Assembly: GCF_027568395.1 (NCBI RefSeq)
Contig: NZ_JANKZL010000007.1
Coordinates: 226,877-290,876, forward strand
Length of the DNA: 64,000 bases
Reading direction: 5' to 3'
Source of the DNA: Aminobacter sp. HY435
Lineage (GTDB): Bacteria > Pseudomonadota > Alphaproteobacteria > Rhizobiales > Rhizobiaceae
A program made the translations under genes and the position numbers. Within the stretch, counting starts at the first letter, position 1; each line of letters begins with the position of its first letter. Under the pieces are notes generated by a model that ran no database searches, had not been told where the DNA came from, and worked only from the letters and a program-made list of their open reading frames with translations. This document shows, one piece after another, positions 9,951-19,600 of the stretch.

Positions 9951-9980
9951 GACATAGAAATGTACATCTATGTCTAGACA
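9951..9980. promoter_or_regulatory. Candidate TetR operator in divergent promoter
   Basis: Inverted repeat GACATAGA-8 bases-TCTATGTC (9951-9974) overlapping a second perfect palindrome TGTCTAGACA (9971-9980). It lies in the 262-base region between the TetR gene and the S9 peptidase, in a locally AT-rich patch. Operator function is inferred from symmetry and position. Confidence 0.6.
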
Positions 9981-10122
9981 GGCGTGATATTGCCTGTAAT
10001 GTTGCCGCCTAACGCACAGGCAACCTCGCCAAGCCGTTGGATTTTCTGGCCGGTGCACCGTGTGTGCCCGGGCGGAGGAGGTGCGTCTGGCGTGTGCCGA
10101 GTTGGCCCTTGGAGGAGAGCCC

Positions 10123-12090
10123 ATGGAGCGAGATTTCCGTTCGTCGCCCGAGTTCACGGCGACCTTGAAGCTGTACGGAGCGCTGCTTGCGCCGGGCGGG
10201 CACATATACAGCGGTCGCGCGCTGTGCGGGCACGAGAATGTTCCGCATTTGCACTTCATCGGGCAGAGCTTCGAGGGCGGTCTCGAATATGGCGTGAGCA
10301 ACAGGCTTTGCCGCGTCGCGCGCAATGGTGGCGCGATCGAGCGCCTGAATGAACGGGACACCCGTCAGATAAGGCTTTCGCCCGCGGGCGACGCACTGGC
10401 GGTGGCTTGTGCCGGCGACGACGCTGCAGCCGACCGGATCGAGATCTGGTCGGACGGCCGCTGCCTGAAGACGCGGACCGTTGCCGGACGGATCGAGCAG
10501 ATCGACTGGTCGGCGGACGGATCGAAGCTGCTGATGGTGGTGGCGGGCACGGCCGCCGATCTTGCCGGCATTCATGGCGGTTTCGCCCAGAAGCAGAAGT
10601 CGGATGCGCCAGCATGGATTCCGGAAGTCCGCTCCGACGAAGGCGGCGAACTGTGGCGTACGATCTGGACCTGGGACGGCGAGGGCGAGCCGCGTCAGCT
10701 CACGGCGGCACCCTTGAATGTGTGGGAAGCAAGCTGGTGCGGCGACGGTTCGATCGCGGCGATATCAAGCGACCATCACAGCGAGGGCAGTTGGTATCGG
10801 GCGGTCCTTTCTCTCGTCGATTCGACCACCGGCGTTGCAACGACGAAATACAGTCCGCCCGACCAGATCGGCTGCGTCAGGGCTTCGCCCGATGGCGGCA
10901 AGATCGCATTTGTCAAAGCGTTCTGCAGCGACCGCGGCATCGTCTATGGCCAGCTCTGCCTGCTCGACCCACGCAGTGGAGCGGTCGAGGTGCTGGACAG
11001 CCGGGGCGCCGACGTGACCTCGGTCGAATGGCGTTCGCCGTCCGTCATCCACTTCGCCGGCCTTCGCGGTCACGAAACGGTGGCGGGCGACTACGATCTG
11101 ACGCGCTCGACAGCGACTGAAAGCTGGGCGTCCAGAGATATGGCCCATGGCGAGTGGGTTCCGGCCTCGTTCCCGCTAGGCGCAGGAAGCTGCCTGTTCG
11201 TCGGTGAGGCCTATGCGCGGGCGCCGTTCCTGGCAGAAGCGTCCGCCGCCGGCGTGCGCGAGGTGGTAACGCTGGCTGCGCCCGAAGCGGAGCAGGCAAT
11301 GTCGCCTTGCGGCTCCGTCGAGCCATTCACCTGGACAGCGCCCGATGGGTTGGAGATGCAGGGCTGGGTGGTACGCCCCCGCGACATCAAGGGGCCGACA
11401 CCGCTTCTGGTCGATGTCCATGGCGGTCCGATCTCCGCGCACCGCAATCGCTGGATGGGGCGGATGCGCACGACGCCCATGCTCGTCAGCCTCGGCTGGA
11501 CGGTTTTCTACCCCAATCCGCGTGGCAGTACCGGCAGGGGCGACGCTTTTGCCCGCGCCGTCAAGGGCGACATGGGCGGCGCCGACGTGCTCGACATCAT
11601 CAGCGGCGTCGACGCGCTGGTGGCAAAGGGCTGGGCGGACGACGCCAAGGTCGCCGTGACAGGAACCAGCTATGGCGGCTTCATGTCGGCCTGGCTGCCG
11701 TCGCAGAGCGATCGCTTCGCCGCGGCGATCCCTTTGTCGCCTGTCGGCAACTGGTACAGCCAGCACCGCACGACGCAGATCCCCGAATTCGACGAGATCA
11801 TGCTTGATGCCTCGCCCTGGGCGGAAGCGGGGGCCTATTTCGAGCGCAGCCCGGCCTTCTTCAAGCACAAGAAGAAGGTGCCGACGCTGGTGATGGCCGG
11901 CGGCATCGACCGCAGCACCCCGGCGGGCCAGGCGGAGGAATGCTACTTCGCTGCCGTCAGGTCGGGCTCGCCTGCCGAGCTCGTCATCTATCCCAACGCC
12001 GGGCACAGCATGCGCAGCTACCCGGAATATTTCGACAGCGCTGCCCGCATCCTGTGGTGGCTCGATACATACGTGCATAACGCCGCCTGA
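10123..12090 (+). CDS. S9 family prolyl oligopeptidase-type serine peptidase
   Basis: A 655-residue enzyme with an N-terminal beta-propeller-like region (about 1-400) and a C-terminal alpha/beta hydrolase peptidase domain. The catalytic triad is visible: Ser516 in GTSYGGF, Asp596 in GGIDRSTP and His628 in NAGHSM. There is no signal peptide, so it acts in the cytoplasm on imported peptides. The ATG at 10123 follows a strong GGAGGAGA site; the open frame upstream lacks such support. It is the first gene of an operon with an FAD oxidase and a dipeptide ABC transporter. Confidence 0.88.
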   Translation: MERDFRSSPEFTATLKLYGALLAPGGHIYSGRALCGHENVPHLHFIGQSFEGGLEYGVSNRLCRVARNGGAIERLNERDTRQIRLSPAGDALAVACAGDDAAADRIEIWSDGRCLKTRTVAGRIEQIDWSADGSKLLMVVAGTAADLAGIHGGFAQKQKSDAPAWIPEVRSDEGGELWRTIWTWDGEGEPRQLTAAPLNVWEASWCGDGSIAAISSDHHSEGSWYRAVLSLVDSTTGVATTKYSPPDQIGCVRASPDGGKIAFVKAFCSDRGIVYGQLCLLDPRSGAVEVLDSRGADVTSVEWRSPSVIHFAGLRGHETVAGDYDLTRSTATESWASRDMAHGEWVPASFPLGAGSCLFVGEAYARAPFLAEASAAGVREVVTLAAPEAEQAMSPCGSVEPFTWTAPDGLEMQGWVVRPRDIKGPTPLLVDVHGGPISAHRNRWMGRMRTTPMLVSLGWTVFYPNPRGSTGRGDAFARAVKGDMGGADVLDIISGVDALVAKGWADDAKVAVTGTSYGGFMSAWLPSQSDRFAAAIPLSPVGNWYSQHRTTQIPEFDEIMLDASPWAEAGAYFERSPAFFKHKKKVPTLVMAGGIDRSTPAGQAEECYFAAVRSGSPAELVIYPNAGHSMRSYPEYFDSAARILWWLDTYVHNAA

Positions 12091-12115
12091 ACAGGCGGCA
12101 AGAAGGGGGAACATC

Positions 12116-13375
12116 ATGGCCACGAATGCAAAACGCGAGCGGATCGTCGTTGTCGGCGGCGGCATCATCGGTTGCTGCACCGCCTACCACCTGCTGAAGG
12201 CAGGCGCCGACGTCACCATCGTCGAGGCCGGCGAACTCGCCAAGGCGACCAGCGGCGCAGGCGCCGGTTTCGTGTCGCACTGGTCTGCCGGCATGATCCC
12301 GCTTGGCGAGGAGGGGTTCAAGCTCCAGCAATACGGGCTCGACTTCTACAAGGCACTGAGCGAGCTCGGCGACGAAATCGGCTACCGTCCCAACGGCACG
12401 CTGATCATGGCGCTGACGGAAGAAGGTCGCGAAGAATTCGTACGTCCTGTGCTGGACTCGCCTTATGCGCCGGCCGAAATGCAGGACCTCAACGCGGCCG
12501 AGATTGGCGAGAAGATGCAGGGCCTGATCGACCCGTCGAAGGTCCACTCGGGCGCCTACAACCCTCATGGCATCCAGTTCGACACGACGCTGGGCCTGCG
12601 TGCGCTGGCTGGCGAAATCGCCAGGCTGGGCGGTACGTTCCGGGACCATACGAAGGTCGTTGGCATTGAAGATGCCGGCAACGGCGTGACGATCGAGACC
12701 GACAAGGGCACGTTGCAGGCCGATGGCGTGGTGATCGCCGCGGGCGCCTGGAACAACGAGCTGCTTGAGACGCTCGGCTGGAAACTGCCGCTGCTCCGGG
12801 TGCTCGCAACCCGCATCGTCACCGACAGCCGTGGCCTGCCGTCGACCATCCCGACCGTCCAGTGCCGCGAACTGGGCCTTTGGCTGCGCGAAACCTTTGG
12901 CGCCATCATGTGGGGAACGGGTGGGCACTACCACTCTTATCACAAGCTCAGCGACGCATGGATTGCGCCCGGACAGCCGCACAAGCCTGACCTGATGCAG
13001 GCCATGGCCGATGGCGATCTCGCGCGTCTGCAAGAAATCTTCCCGCCGCTGCGCGGATCGAAGATCTCGAACTGGGCGCAGGGCGTGCCCTGCTACACCC
13101 CCGACCGTGGCCTGCTGGTCGGCCGCGTCCCCGGCACGGCCAATGTCGTTGCTGTGGGCGGTGACAACGAAAGCGGCGTGAGCCATGGCCCGGGCCTTGG
13201 CCGCCTGTCGGCAGAACTGATCCTCGGCCAGAAACCTTTCGTCGATCCGACCCGCTTTCGTCTCGAGCGGTTCGAGAAGGACACCTTCGCCACCGAAGCG
13301 GAGGTCGAAGCAGCCATGCCGAAATGGTCGCGCAGGAGGCGTGAGGGGCATTTCGCGGATGCGCAGCGTGCGTGA
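12116..13375 (+). CDS. FAD-dependent amino acid oxidoreductase (DAO family)
   Basis: A 419-residue flavoprotein. The ADP-binding motif VVVGGGIIGCCTAYHL begins at about residue 12, and the C-terminal FAD-contacting segment GGDNESGVSHGPGLG lies near residue 345. It belongs to the glycine/D-amino-acid oxidase family. It probably oxidises an amino acid, secondary amine or imino acid released from the imported peptide. It lies 25 bases after the peptidase, with an AAGAAGGGGGA site that recurs before the transporter's binding protein. The exact substrate cannot be read from sequence. Confidence 0.82.
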   Translation: MATNAKRERIVVVGGGIIGCCTAYHLLKAGADVTIVEAGELAKATSGAGAGFVSHWSAGMIPLGEEGFKLQQYGLDFYKALSELGDEIGYRPNGTLIMALTEEGREEFVRPVLDSPYAPAEMQDLNAAEIGEKMQGLIDPSKVHSGAYNPHGIQFDTTLGLRALAGEIARLGGTFRDHTKVVGIEDAGNGVTIETDKGTLQADGVVIAAGAWNNELLETLGWKLPLLRVLATRIVTDSRGLPSTIPTVQCRELGLWLRETFGAIMWGTGGHYHSYHKLSDAWIAPGQPHKPDLMQAMADGDLARLQEIFPPLRGSKISNWAQGVPCYTPDRGLLVGRVPGTANVVAVGGDNESGVSHGPGLGRLSAELILGQKPFVDPTRFRLERFEKDTFATEAEVEAAMPKWSRRRREGHFADAQRA

Positions 13376-13444
13376 AGCGCAAAGCCGCCGTCCGGTTGCC
13401 TTGAATATGCTGGTCTACGGTGAAGGGCCGGGAGCACGGTACGG

Positions 13445-14449
13445 ATGAGCGCGCCGGGCAACGACCAGATAGCGACCTCAGCAGGGCGCTCGAACAACCT
13501 GCTCGCAAGGCTGATCCTGCGCCGCATCCTGCTTGGCTTCGGGCTGCTGCTGGCGGCCTCGATGCTGGTCTATGGCGGGGTCGAGATGCTGCCGGGCGAT
13601 TTCGCCGCGACCTATCTCGGGCGCGACGCGACACCGGAATCGGTCGAGCATGTGCGCAAGGAACTGGGCCTCGACCGCCCGATGATCCAGCGCTACGGCG
13701 AATGGCTGGGGGGCATCGTCCAGGGTGATTTCGGAACCTCGTGGTCCAACCACAACTCGGTCGCCGAGCAGCTTTGGAAACGCCTGGGCAATTCGATGCT
13801 GCTTGCCGTTGCCTCAGCAGCAATCGCGGTTCCGTTGGCGCTCGGCCTTGGCATGATCGCAGTGCGCTACCGCAACCGCTTTCCCGACCGCGCCATCAGC
13901 ATCCTGTCGCTTGCCGCGGTGTCGTTGCCCGAGTTTTTCATCGGTTACCTGCTCATCCAGTTCTTTACCGTCCAGCTCGGCGTCGCGGCCTTTCCAGCGA
14001 CCGTTTATGACGGGATGAGCCTTGGCGAACGGCTTTCGGCCATCGCCTTGCCGGTGCTGACGCTGGTCGTCGCGGTGTTGGCTCACATGATGCGCATGAC
14101 GCGATCGGCGATCCTCAACGTCATGTCGTCGCCCTATGTGGAAACCGCCGAACTAAAGGGACTTTCGGCGCTGCGCATCATTGCCGAACACGCCGCGCCC
14201 AATGCCGTGGCGCCCATCGTCACGGTGATTGCGCTGAACCTTGCAGCGCTCGTGGTCGGCGTCGTCGTCATCGAAGTGGTGTTCGTCTACCCAGGCATCG
14301 GCCAATACATGGTGGATGCCGTGACGGTGCGCGACATGCCCGTTGTCCAGGCCTGCGGACTGATTTTCGCGGCCATCTATATCGTACTCAACCTGTTGGC
14401 CGACATCGTTTCGATCCTGGCGAACCCACGCTTGAGGCATCCGCGATGA
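13445..14449 (+). CDS. Dipeptide/oligopeptide ABC transporter permease (DppB type)
   Basis: A 334-residue inner-membrane permease of the DppB/OppB family with about six hydrophobic segments. It has the typical N-terminal region LGRDATPESVEHVRKELGL and the coupling loop ETAELKGLSALRIIAEHAAPNA. It follows the oxidase by about 70 bases and overlaps the second permease gene by 4 bases (ATGA). Peptide import is supported by the co-transcribed peptidase. Related systems can carry other small substrates such as nickel or opines. Confidence 0.88.
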   Translation: MSAPGNDQIATSAGRSNNLLARLILRRILLGFGLLLAASMLVYGGVEMLPGDFAATYLGRDATPESVEHVRKELGLDRPMIQRYGEWLGGIVQGDFGTSWSNHNSVAEQLWKRLGNSMLLAVASAAIAVPLALGLGMIAVRYRNRFPDRAISILSLAAVSLPEFFIGYLLIQFFTVQLGVAAFPATVYDGMSLGERLSAIALPVLTLVVAVLAHMMRMTRSAILNVMSSPYVETAELKGLSALRIIAEHAAPNAVAPIVTVIALNLAALVVGVVVIEVVFVYPGIGQYMVDAVTVRDMPVVQACGLIFAAIYIVLNLLADIVSILANPRLRHPR

Positions 14450-15273
14450 GACTGAAATCGATGCCCATAAGTGCACGCGTGGGCGCGGCGGGGATTCTGG
14501 TCGTTGTGGCCTGCGCAGTCTTTGCGCCGCTGATCGCGCCCTACGATCAGAGCGCCATCGTCGGTGAAGTCTGGGCCCCGATGGGTGGAGACTTCCTGCT
14601 TGGTACCGACAGCCTCGGTCGCGATCTCCTGTCGCGCCTGATCTTTGGTGCGCGCGCCACGCTCTTCGTCGCCCTGGCCGCCACCATGCTGTCATTCGCC
14701 ATCGGGATGCTGCTCAGTTTCACCGCAGTCGTCAGCGGCGGCGTGGTCGATCAGCTGCTGTCGCGGTTCAACGACCTGATGATGTCCGTCCCAGGGCTGA
14801 TCCTGGCGCTTGTCGTGCTCGCGGTGCTGCCGCAAGGCACCCTGATCCTCATCCTGGTCATGGCTGCGATCGACTCGACGCGCGTCTACCGCATCGGCCG
14901 GGCAGTCGCGCTCGACGTCAGCGTCATGGATTTTGTCGAGGCCGCCTGGCTGCGTGGCGAAGGCAAGCTGTGGATCATCTTCCGCGAAATCCTGCCCAAT
15001 ACCCTGGCACCCCTGCTGGGCGAGTTCGGGTTGCGTTTTGCTTACTCCATCCTGTTCCTCGCGACCCTGTCGTTTCTGGGCCTTGGCATCCAGCCGCCGG
15101 CCGCCGACTGGGGCGGCATGGTCAAGGACAACAAGGACGGCATCATTTTCGGCGTTTCGGCCTCGCTCATTCCCGGTGCCGCGATCGCCGGCCTGGTGAT
15201 CTCGGTCAATCTGGTCGTCGACTGGATGATCAATTCCACCGCGAGCCTCAAGGGAGGGCGTGGCGATGCGTGA
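14446..15273 (+). CDS. Dipeptide/oligopeptide ABC transporter permease (DppC type)
   Basis: A 275-residue partner permease. It has the LGTDSLGRDLLSRLIFGAR segment that is a hallmark of DppC/OppC proteins and the coupling loop with EAAWLRGEGKLWIIFREILPN. It starts in the ATGA overlap with the DppB-type gene and ends inside the start region of the ATPase gene, so all three are translationally coupled. Confidence 0.88.
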   Translation: MRLKSMPISARVGAAGILVVVACAVFAPLIAPYDQSAIVGEVWAPMGGDFLLGTDSLGRDLLSRLIFGARATLFVALAATMLSFAIGMLLSFTAVVSGGVVDQLLSRFNDLMMSVPGLILALVVLAVLPQGTLILILVMAAIDSTRVYRIGRAVALDVSVMDFVEAAWLRGEGKLWIIFREILPNTLAPLLGEFGLRFAYSILFLATLSFLGLGIQPPAADWGGMVKDNKDGIIFGVSASLIPGAAIAGLVISVNLVVDWMINSTASLKGGRGDA

Positions 15274-16891
15274 GATGCTCTCGGTCCGGGATCTGCGCAT
15301 CGAGGTGCGCGCGCACCAGGCTGATGGATCGGCCAGCGACCTGGTGCTGGTAGATGACGTCTCCTTCGATGTTGGAAAAGGCAAGGTCCTTGGCCTGATC
15401 GGTGAATCCGGTGCTGGCAAGTCGACCATCGGCCTGTCGACGCTGGCCTATGGCCGTGGTGGCGTGCGCATTTCAGGCGGCCAGGTGCTGCTCGATGGCG
15501 TTGACGTGACGGCCCTGTCGCCGGGCGGCGTGCGCACCATTCGCGGCGCGCGCGTGGCTTATGTCGCGCAATCGGCCGCCGCCGCCTTCAATCCCGCTCA
15601 CAAGCTGGGACGGCAGGTCATCGAGGCGACCGTGCGGCATGGCCTCATGACGCAGCCGGAAGCCAAGAAGCGCGCCCAGTACCTGTTCAAGGTGCTCGGC
15701 CTTCCCGAACCGGAGCGCTTTGGCGAACGCTACCCGCACCAGGTCTCTGGTGGTCAGCTGCAGCGTGCCATGACCGCCATGGCGCTCTGTGCCAGGCCCG
15801 AACTCATAGTCTTCGACGAGCCGACCACCGCACTCGACGTGACCACCCAGATCGAGGTTTTGGCAGCAATCAAGCACGCGATCTCCGAGACCGGAACAGC
15901 CGCGCTCTACATCACGCACGACCTCGCTGTCGTCGCCCAGGTCGCCGACGACATCATGGTGCTCAGGCACGGCAAGACGGTGGAATATGGCCCGACCCGG
16001 CAGATCATCGAGACGCCGCGCGAGGACTACACCAAGGCCTTGGTGAGCATTCGCCAGGCCGTGCGCGAGCCTGTCCGCAAGGCCGAGGAAGAGCTGCTGA
16101 AAATCGAAGGGCTGACGGCCGGCTATTCGAGCATGACTGTCCTGCACGACGTGTCGCTGTCGCTGCCGAAAGGCCAGACATTGGCTGTGGTCGGCGAGTC
16201 CGGATCGGGAAAATCGACCCTGGCGCGCGTCGTCACCGGGCTGCTCCCGCCGCGTCAGGGCACCGTCACGTTCAAGGGTGAAAGGCTGCCGCCCGCCCGC
16301 AAGGAACGTACGCTCGAGCAACTGCGCCGCGTCCAGATGATCTACCAGATGGCCGACACGGCGATGAACCCGCGCCAGAAGGTCAGCGATATCATTGGCC
16401 GGCCGCTGACCCTCTATTTTGGCCTCAGGGGAGCTGCGCGAACCTCACGGGTCACTGAACTGCTTGGCCAGATCGAGATGGGTCCGCAGTTTCTCGACCG
16501 CTATCCGGCCGAGCTGTCCGGCGGGCAGAAACAGCGTGTCGCCATCGCCCGCGCCTTGGCGGCCGAACCGGAATTGATCCTGTGCGATGAGCCGACTTCC
16601 GCGCTCGATCCGCTGGTGGCTGAGGGCATTCTGAAGCTGCTGATGCGGCTGCAGGAGGCGACAGCCGTTTCCTACCTGTTCATCACCCACGACATCGCCA
16701 TCGTGCGGGCGATCGCCGATCGCGTCGCGGTCATGCATCGCGGCCGCATCGTTCGTCAGGGCGACAAGGCGTCCGTCCTTGCACCACCCTACGACGACTA
16801 CACCGAAAAGCTCTTGAGCTCGGTGCCCGAAATGCAAATCGGCTGGCTGGAGCGCGTCCTTGCCGGGCGCGCTCTGGTTCCGGCTGCCTGA
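15266..16891 (+). CDS. Fused double ATPase of dipeptide ABC transporter (DppD-DppF type)
   Basis: A 541-residue protein with two complete ABC ATPase domains in one chain. Walker A motifs are at about residues 46-54 (GESGAGKST) and 310-318 (GESGSGKST), with signature motifs VSGGQLQRA and LSGGQKQRV. It replaces the separate DppD and DppF proteins. The ATG at 15266 is chosen for its spacing to AGGGAGGG; a GTG at 15260 is too close to that site. It overlaps the DppC gene by 8 bases. Confidence 0.88.
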   Translation: MREMLSVRDLRIEVRAHQADGSASDLVLVDDVSFDVGKGKVLGLIGESGAGKSTIGLSTLAYGRGGVRISGGQVLLDGVDVTALSPGGVRTIRGARVAYVAQSAAAAFNPAHKLGRQVIEATVRHGLMTQPEAKKRAQYLFKVLGLPEPERFGERYPHQVSGGQLQRAMTAMALCARPELIVFDEPTTALDVTTQIEVLAAIKHAISETGTAALYITHDLAVVAQVADDIMVLRHGKTVEYGPTRQIIETPREDYTKALVSIRQAVREPVRKAEEELLKIEGLTAGYSSMTVLHDVSLSLPKGQTLAVVGESGSGKSTLARVVTGLLPPRQGTVTFKGERLPPARKERTLEQLRRVQMIYQMADTAMNPRQKVSDIIGRPLTLYFGLRGAARTSRVTELLGQIEMGPQFLDRYPAELSGGQKQRVAIARALAAEPELILCDEPTSALDPLVAEGILKLLMRLQEATAVSYLFITHDIAIVRAIADRVAVMHRGRIVRQGDKASVLAPPYDDYTEKLLSSVPEMQIGWLERVLAGRALVPAA

Positions 16892-16917
16892 CTGATCTCT
16901 AAGAAGGGGGAATGGAA

Positions 16918-18489
16918 ATGAAGAAATCGAACTTGATCGGCATGGACCTTGCGGCCAACAGGCGTGACTTCCTGAAGGGCACGATCGGGGCTGGCCTTCT
17001 GCTGGGCGGGCTCGCCGGTGCAGCCCATGCGCAAGCGGCGGCAACGCCGAAAAAGGGCGGCACCCTCAAGCTGGGCATCGATGGCGCTGCCACGACCGAC
17101 ACGCTTGACCCTGCAAAGGTGATCGGCTCCTTCGCCTTCCTGGTCGCGCGCACGATCGGCGATACGCTGGTCACCAGCGATCCTGCCACCGGCAAGGCCC
17201 TCCCGGGCATCGCCTCCAGCTGGGAATCCAGCAACCAGTCCAAGGACTGGGTGTTCAAGGTCCGCAACGACATCACCTTCCACAACGGCAAGAAGCTGAC
17301 CGCGGAGGATTGCGCCCAGACGATCCGCCGCCACATGAAGGAAGAGTCGGGTTCCGGTGCGCGGGGCATGATCGCCTCCATCGAGACCGTCGAGGCCAAG
17401 GGTGAGGAGCTCCACGTCAGGCTCTCGGAGAGCAATGTCGACCTGCCGCTGGTCTTCACCATCCACCTGCTGATGATCCAGCCGAATGGCGGCATGGACA
17501 ATCCTGCCGAAGGCGTCGGCACCGGCCCCTACAAGCTCGTCAGCTTCGAGCCGGGCGTGCGTGCCGTGTTCGAGAAGAACGTCAATGACTGGCAGGACCG
17601 CGGTTACGTCGACAGCGTCGAGATGATCGCCATGAACGACGCCACCGCGCGCATAGCGGCGATTTCGGCGGGACGCGTTCACTTCATCAATGCCGTCAGC
17701 CCCAAGACCGTGACGCTGCTGAAGCGCGCGCAAAACGTCACGATTCTCAACGCACCGAGCCGCGGCCACTACACGCTGCCGATGCTCGTCGACACTGCGC
17801 CCTTCGACAACAACGACCTGCGTCTGGCGTTGAAATATGCTATCGACCGCGAGGCCATGCTGCAGACGACCCTCGGCGGCTTCGGCACCATCGGCAACGA
17901 CTTCCCGATCAACGCCACCTATCCCAACTTCCCGTCCGACATCGAGCAGCGGGCCTACGATCCGGACAAGGCCGCCTTCCATTTCAAGAAGTCCGGCCAT
18001 GACGGTCCGGTCGTGCTGCGCACGTCCGACGGCACGTTCCCCGGCGCAGTGGACGCAGCCATCCTCTACCAGGAGAACGCCAAGAAGGCCGGCATCCAGA
18101 TCGAGGTCAAGCGCGAGCCGGCTGACGGCTACTGGAACAATATCTGGCGCAAGGCCCCGTTCTGCATGTCCTACTACGGCAGCCGCCTGACCCAGGACCT
18201 GATGTATGCCACCGAGCACCTGGCGGGTTCGCCGGCCAACGAGACCAACTTCAATCGTCCGGACTTCGACAAGCTCATCAAGGAAGCGCGCGTCGTCGAA
18301 GACGAGGCAAAGCGCGCGGAACTGTATCGTGCTGCCGCACTGATGGTGCGCGACGAAGGCGGCTCGATCATTCCGGTGTTCAACAACAACATCAACGCCG
18401 CGACATCAGCTCTAAAGGGCTATACCGAGGACGTCGGCAACGACATGTCGAACGGCTATGTGGCGTCGCGCGTCTGGCTCGAGGCCTAG
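16918..18489 (+). CDS. Peptide ABC transporter substrate-binding protein with Tat signal
   Basis: Periplasmic solute-binding protein of the DppA/OppA family, 523 residues. The N-terminus carries a twin-arginine signal (RRDFLKG followed by a hydrophobic stretch and AHAQA). Domain features include KDWVFKVRNDITFHNGKKLT and GTGPYKLV. The ATG at 16918 has the same spacing from AAGAAGGGGG as the oxidase gene has; an ATG at 16912 lies too close to that site. It is the last gene of the peptide operon and is followed by a terminator-like hairpin. Tat export suggests folding before export. Confidence 0.87.
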   Translation: MKKSNLIGMDLAANRRDFLKGTIGAGLLLGGLAGAAHAQAAATPKKGGTLKLGIDGAATTDTLDPAKVIGSFAFLVARTIGDTLVTSDPATGKALPGIASSWESSNQSKDWVFKVRNDITFHNGKKLTAEDCAQTIRRHMKEESGSGARGMIASIETVEAKGEELHVRLSESNVDLPLVFTIHLLMIQPNGGMDNPAEGVGTGPYKLVSFEPGVRAVFEKNVNDWQDRGYVDSVEMIAMNDATARIAAISAGRVHFINAVSPKTVTLLKRAQNVTILNAPSRGHYTLPMLVDTAPFDNNDLRLALKYAIDREAMLQTTLGGFGTIGNDFPINATYPNFPSDIEQRAYDPDKAAFHFKKSGHDGPVVLRTSDGTFPGAVDAAILYQENAKKAGIQIEVKREPADGYWNNIWRKAPFCMSYYGSRLTQDLMYATEHLAGSPANETNFNRPDFDKLIKEARVVEDEAKRAELYRAAALMVRDEGGSIIPVFNNNINAATSALKGYTEDVGNDMSNGYVASRVWLEA

Positions 18490-18514
18490 GTCGGCTGCCT
18501 GCACAAAGGAGGGT

Positions 18515-18540
18515 GCTCCGGTTTTCGGAGCGCGCCTTTC
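18515..18540 (+). terminator. Terminator-like hairpin after peptide operon
   Basis: Stem GCTCCG/CGGAGC with a GTTTT loop (18515-18531), followed by GCGCCTTTC. The short T-run makes it a moderate intrinsic terminator 25 bases after the binding-protein stop. Confidence 0.5.
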
Positions 18541-18774
18541 GTGGCGCGATTGACCGACGCACAATGGGGCTCGGCCATCATGACAAATGGCCGAGCCCTG
18601 CCGGATTGGTACGCAGGCATGACAGTGCGTGCGCGGCCGTCGACGCACAGGTCAACGCCAGTGTGCCTGCTGCCGTAATCCAAGTCAGCGCGCCGCCAGG
18701 AACGGCAACGCCGGCTTTGAAGGGGCCGTCCCACCCGGTGCGGGCGACCGGGCGATCTACGCAGGAGCAATGCT

Positions 18775-19413
18775 TCAAGCAGAAGATCGTACGCTGTCGG
18801 TTATGAGTTTCACGCCAAGCGCTCCAACCACCATTCCTGCAGCGCGGTCGATCCAGATCTTAGATCGCAGATAGGCAGCCTTCGGTCCACGCGATGAGAA
18901 ACCCAGCGCGACGATGGTGTACCATAAAAATTCGTTGAGGAAGAGCAGCGGCGGCAAAGCAAGCAACATCCAGGATGGCGTCGGCGATGGCAAAAGCGCG
19001 GCGAACATCGAAGCATAGAAAACTGCTGTCTTTGGGTTGGACAGTTGCACCAAGAGTCCTCGTGTCAGGGACTTCCAAAGTGTGCTTGGCCGTCCAGCCG
19101 CCGTCTCGGCAACCTCAATCGGTTCTGGCGCGGCGCGCCAGATATTGATGCCCAGCCAAACCAAGTAGGCTCCTCCGGTCAGCCGTAGCGCAATGTTAAG
19201 CCATTCAACTTGCAGCAGGATCGCCGTCAGGCCCGCGACCGCGACGCAGGCGAAAACAAAGCCGCCTATACCCATGCCCAACGCTGCCATTATGCCATCT
19301 GCACGCGAACTGGAAATCGCGATCCGCGAAACCACCACAAAGCTAGGGCCCGGGCTGATGGCCCCGAGCAGGAACACCCCGAGGATGGAGAACAGGATTG
19401 CAAGTTCATGCAC
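18775..19413 (-). CDS. LysE/RhtB-family amino acid exporter
   Basis: A 212-residue inner-membrane protein with about six hydrophobic segments. It has the family N-terminal signature GAISPGPSFVVVSR and the internal NPKTAVFYASMF motif. It exports amino acids or related small molecules to prevent overload. Translation starts at a GTG behind a strong GAGGAGG site. It lies downstream of nasA on the same strand but 187 bases away, with a hairpin between, so it probably has its own promoter. Its cargo is unknown. The 285 bases between it and the preceding plus-strand operon hold only the terminator hairpin. Confidence 0.85.
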   Translation of the reverse strand: MHELAILFSILGVFLLGAISPGPSFVVVSRIAISSSRADGIMAALGMGIGGFVFACVAVAGLTAILLQVEWLNIALRLTGGAYLVWLGINIWRAAPEPIEVAETAAGRPSTLWKSLTRGLLVQLSNPKTAVFYASMFAALLPSPTPSWMLLALPPLLFLNEFLWYTIVALGFSSRGPKAAYLRSKIWIDRAAGMVVGALGVKLITDSVRSSA

Positions 19414-19562
19414 GACGTTTCCTCCTCATGCCCAGTGCACTTCGCACTTGACGTTTCTGCGGGACCAACCCGGCGGCCGCAATTAGTGGATCAACTCGCG
19501 GTTGTCTGCAATGCGCAGCGACCGGAACGGCCCCATTCAAGGTCTCTTTCGCGAAGCCAATA

Positions 19563-19580
19563 GCTGGGAACGTGCCCAGC
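19563..19580 (-). terminator. Hairpin downstream of nasA
   Basis: Stem GCTGGG/CCCAGC with a six-base loop, 21 bases past the nasA stop. The T content after it on the minus strand is weak, so termination is only suggested. Confidence 0.35.
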
Positions 19581-19600
19581 CAATGCGTGGCGCGGAGAGT

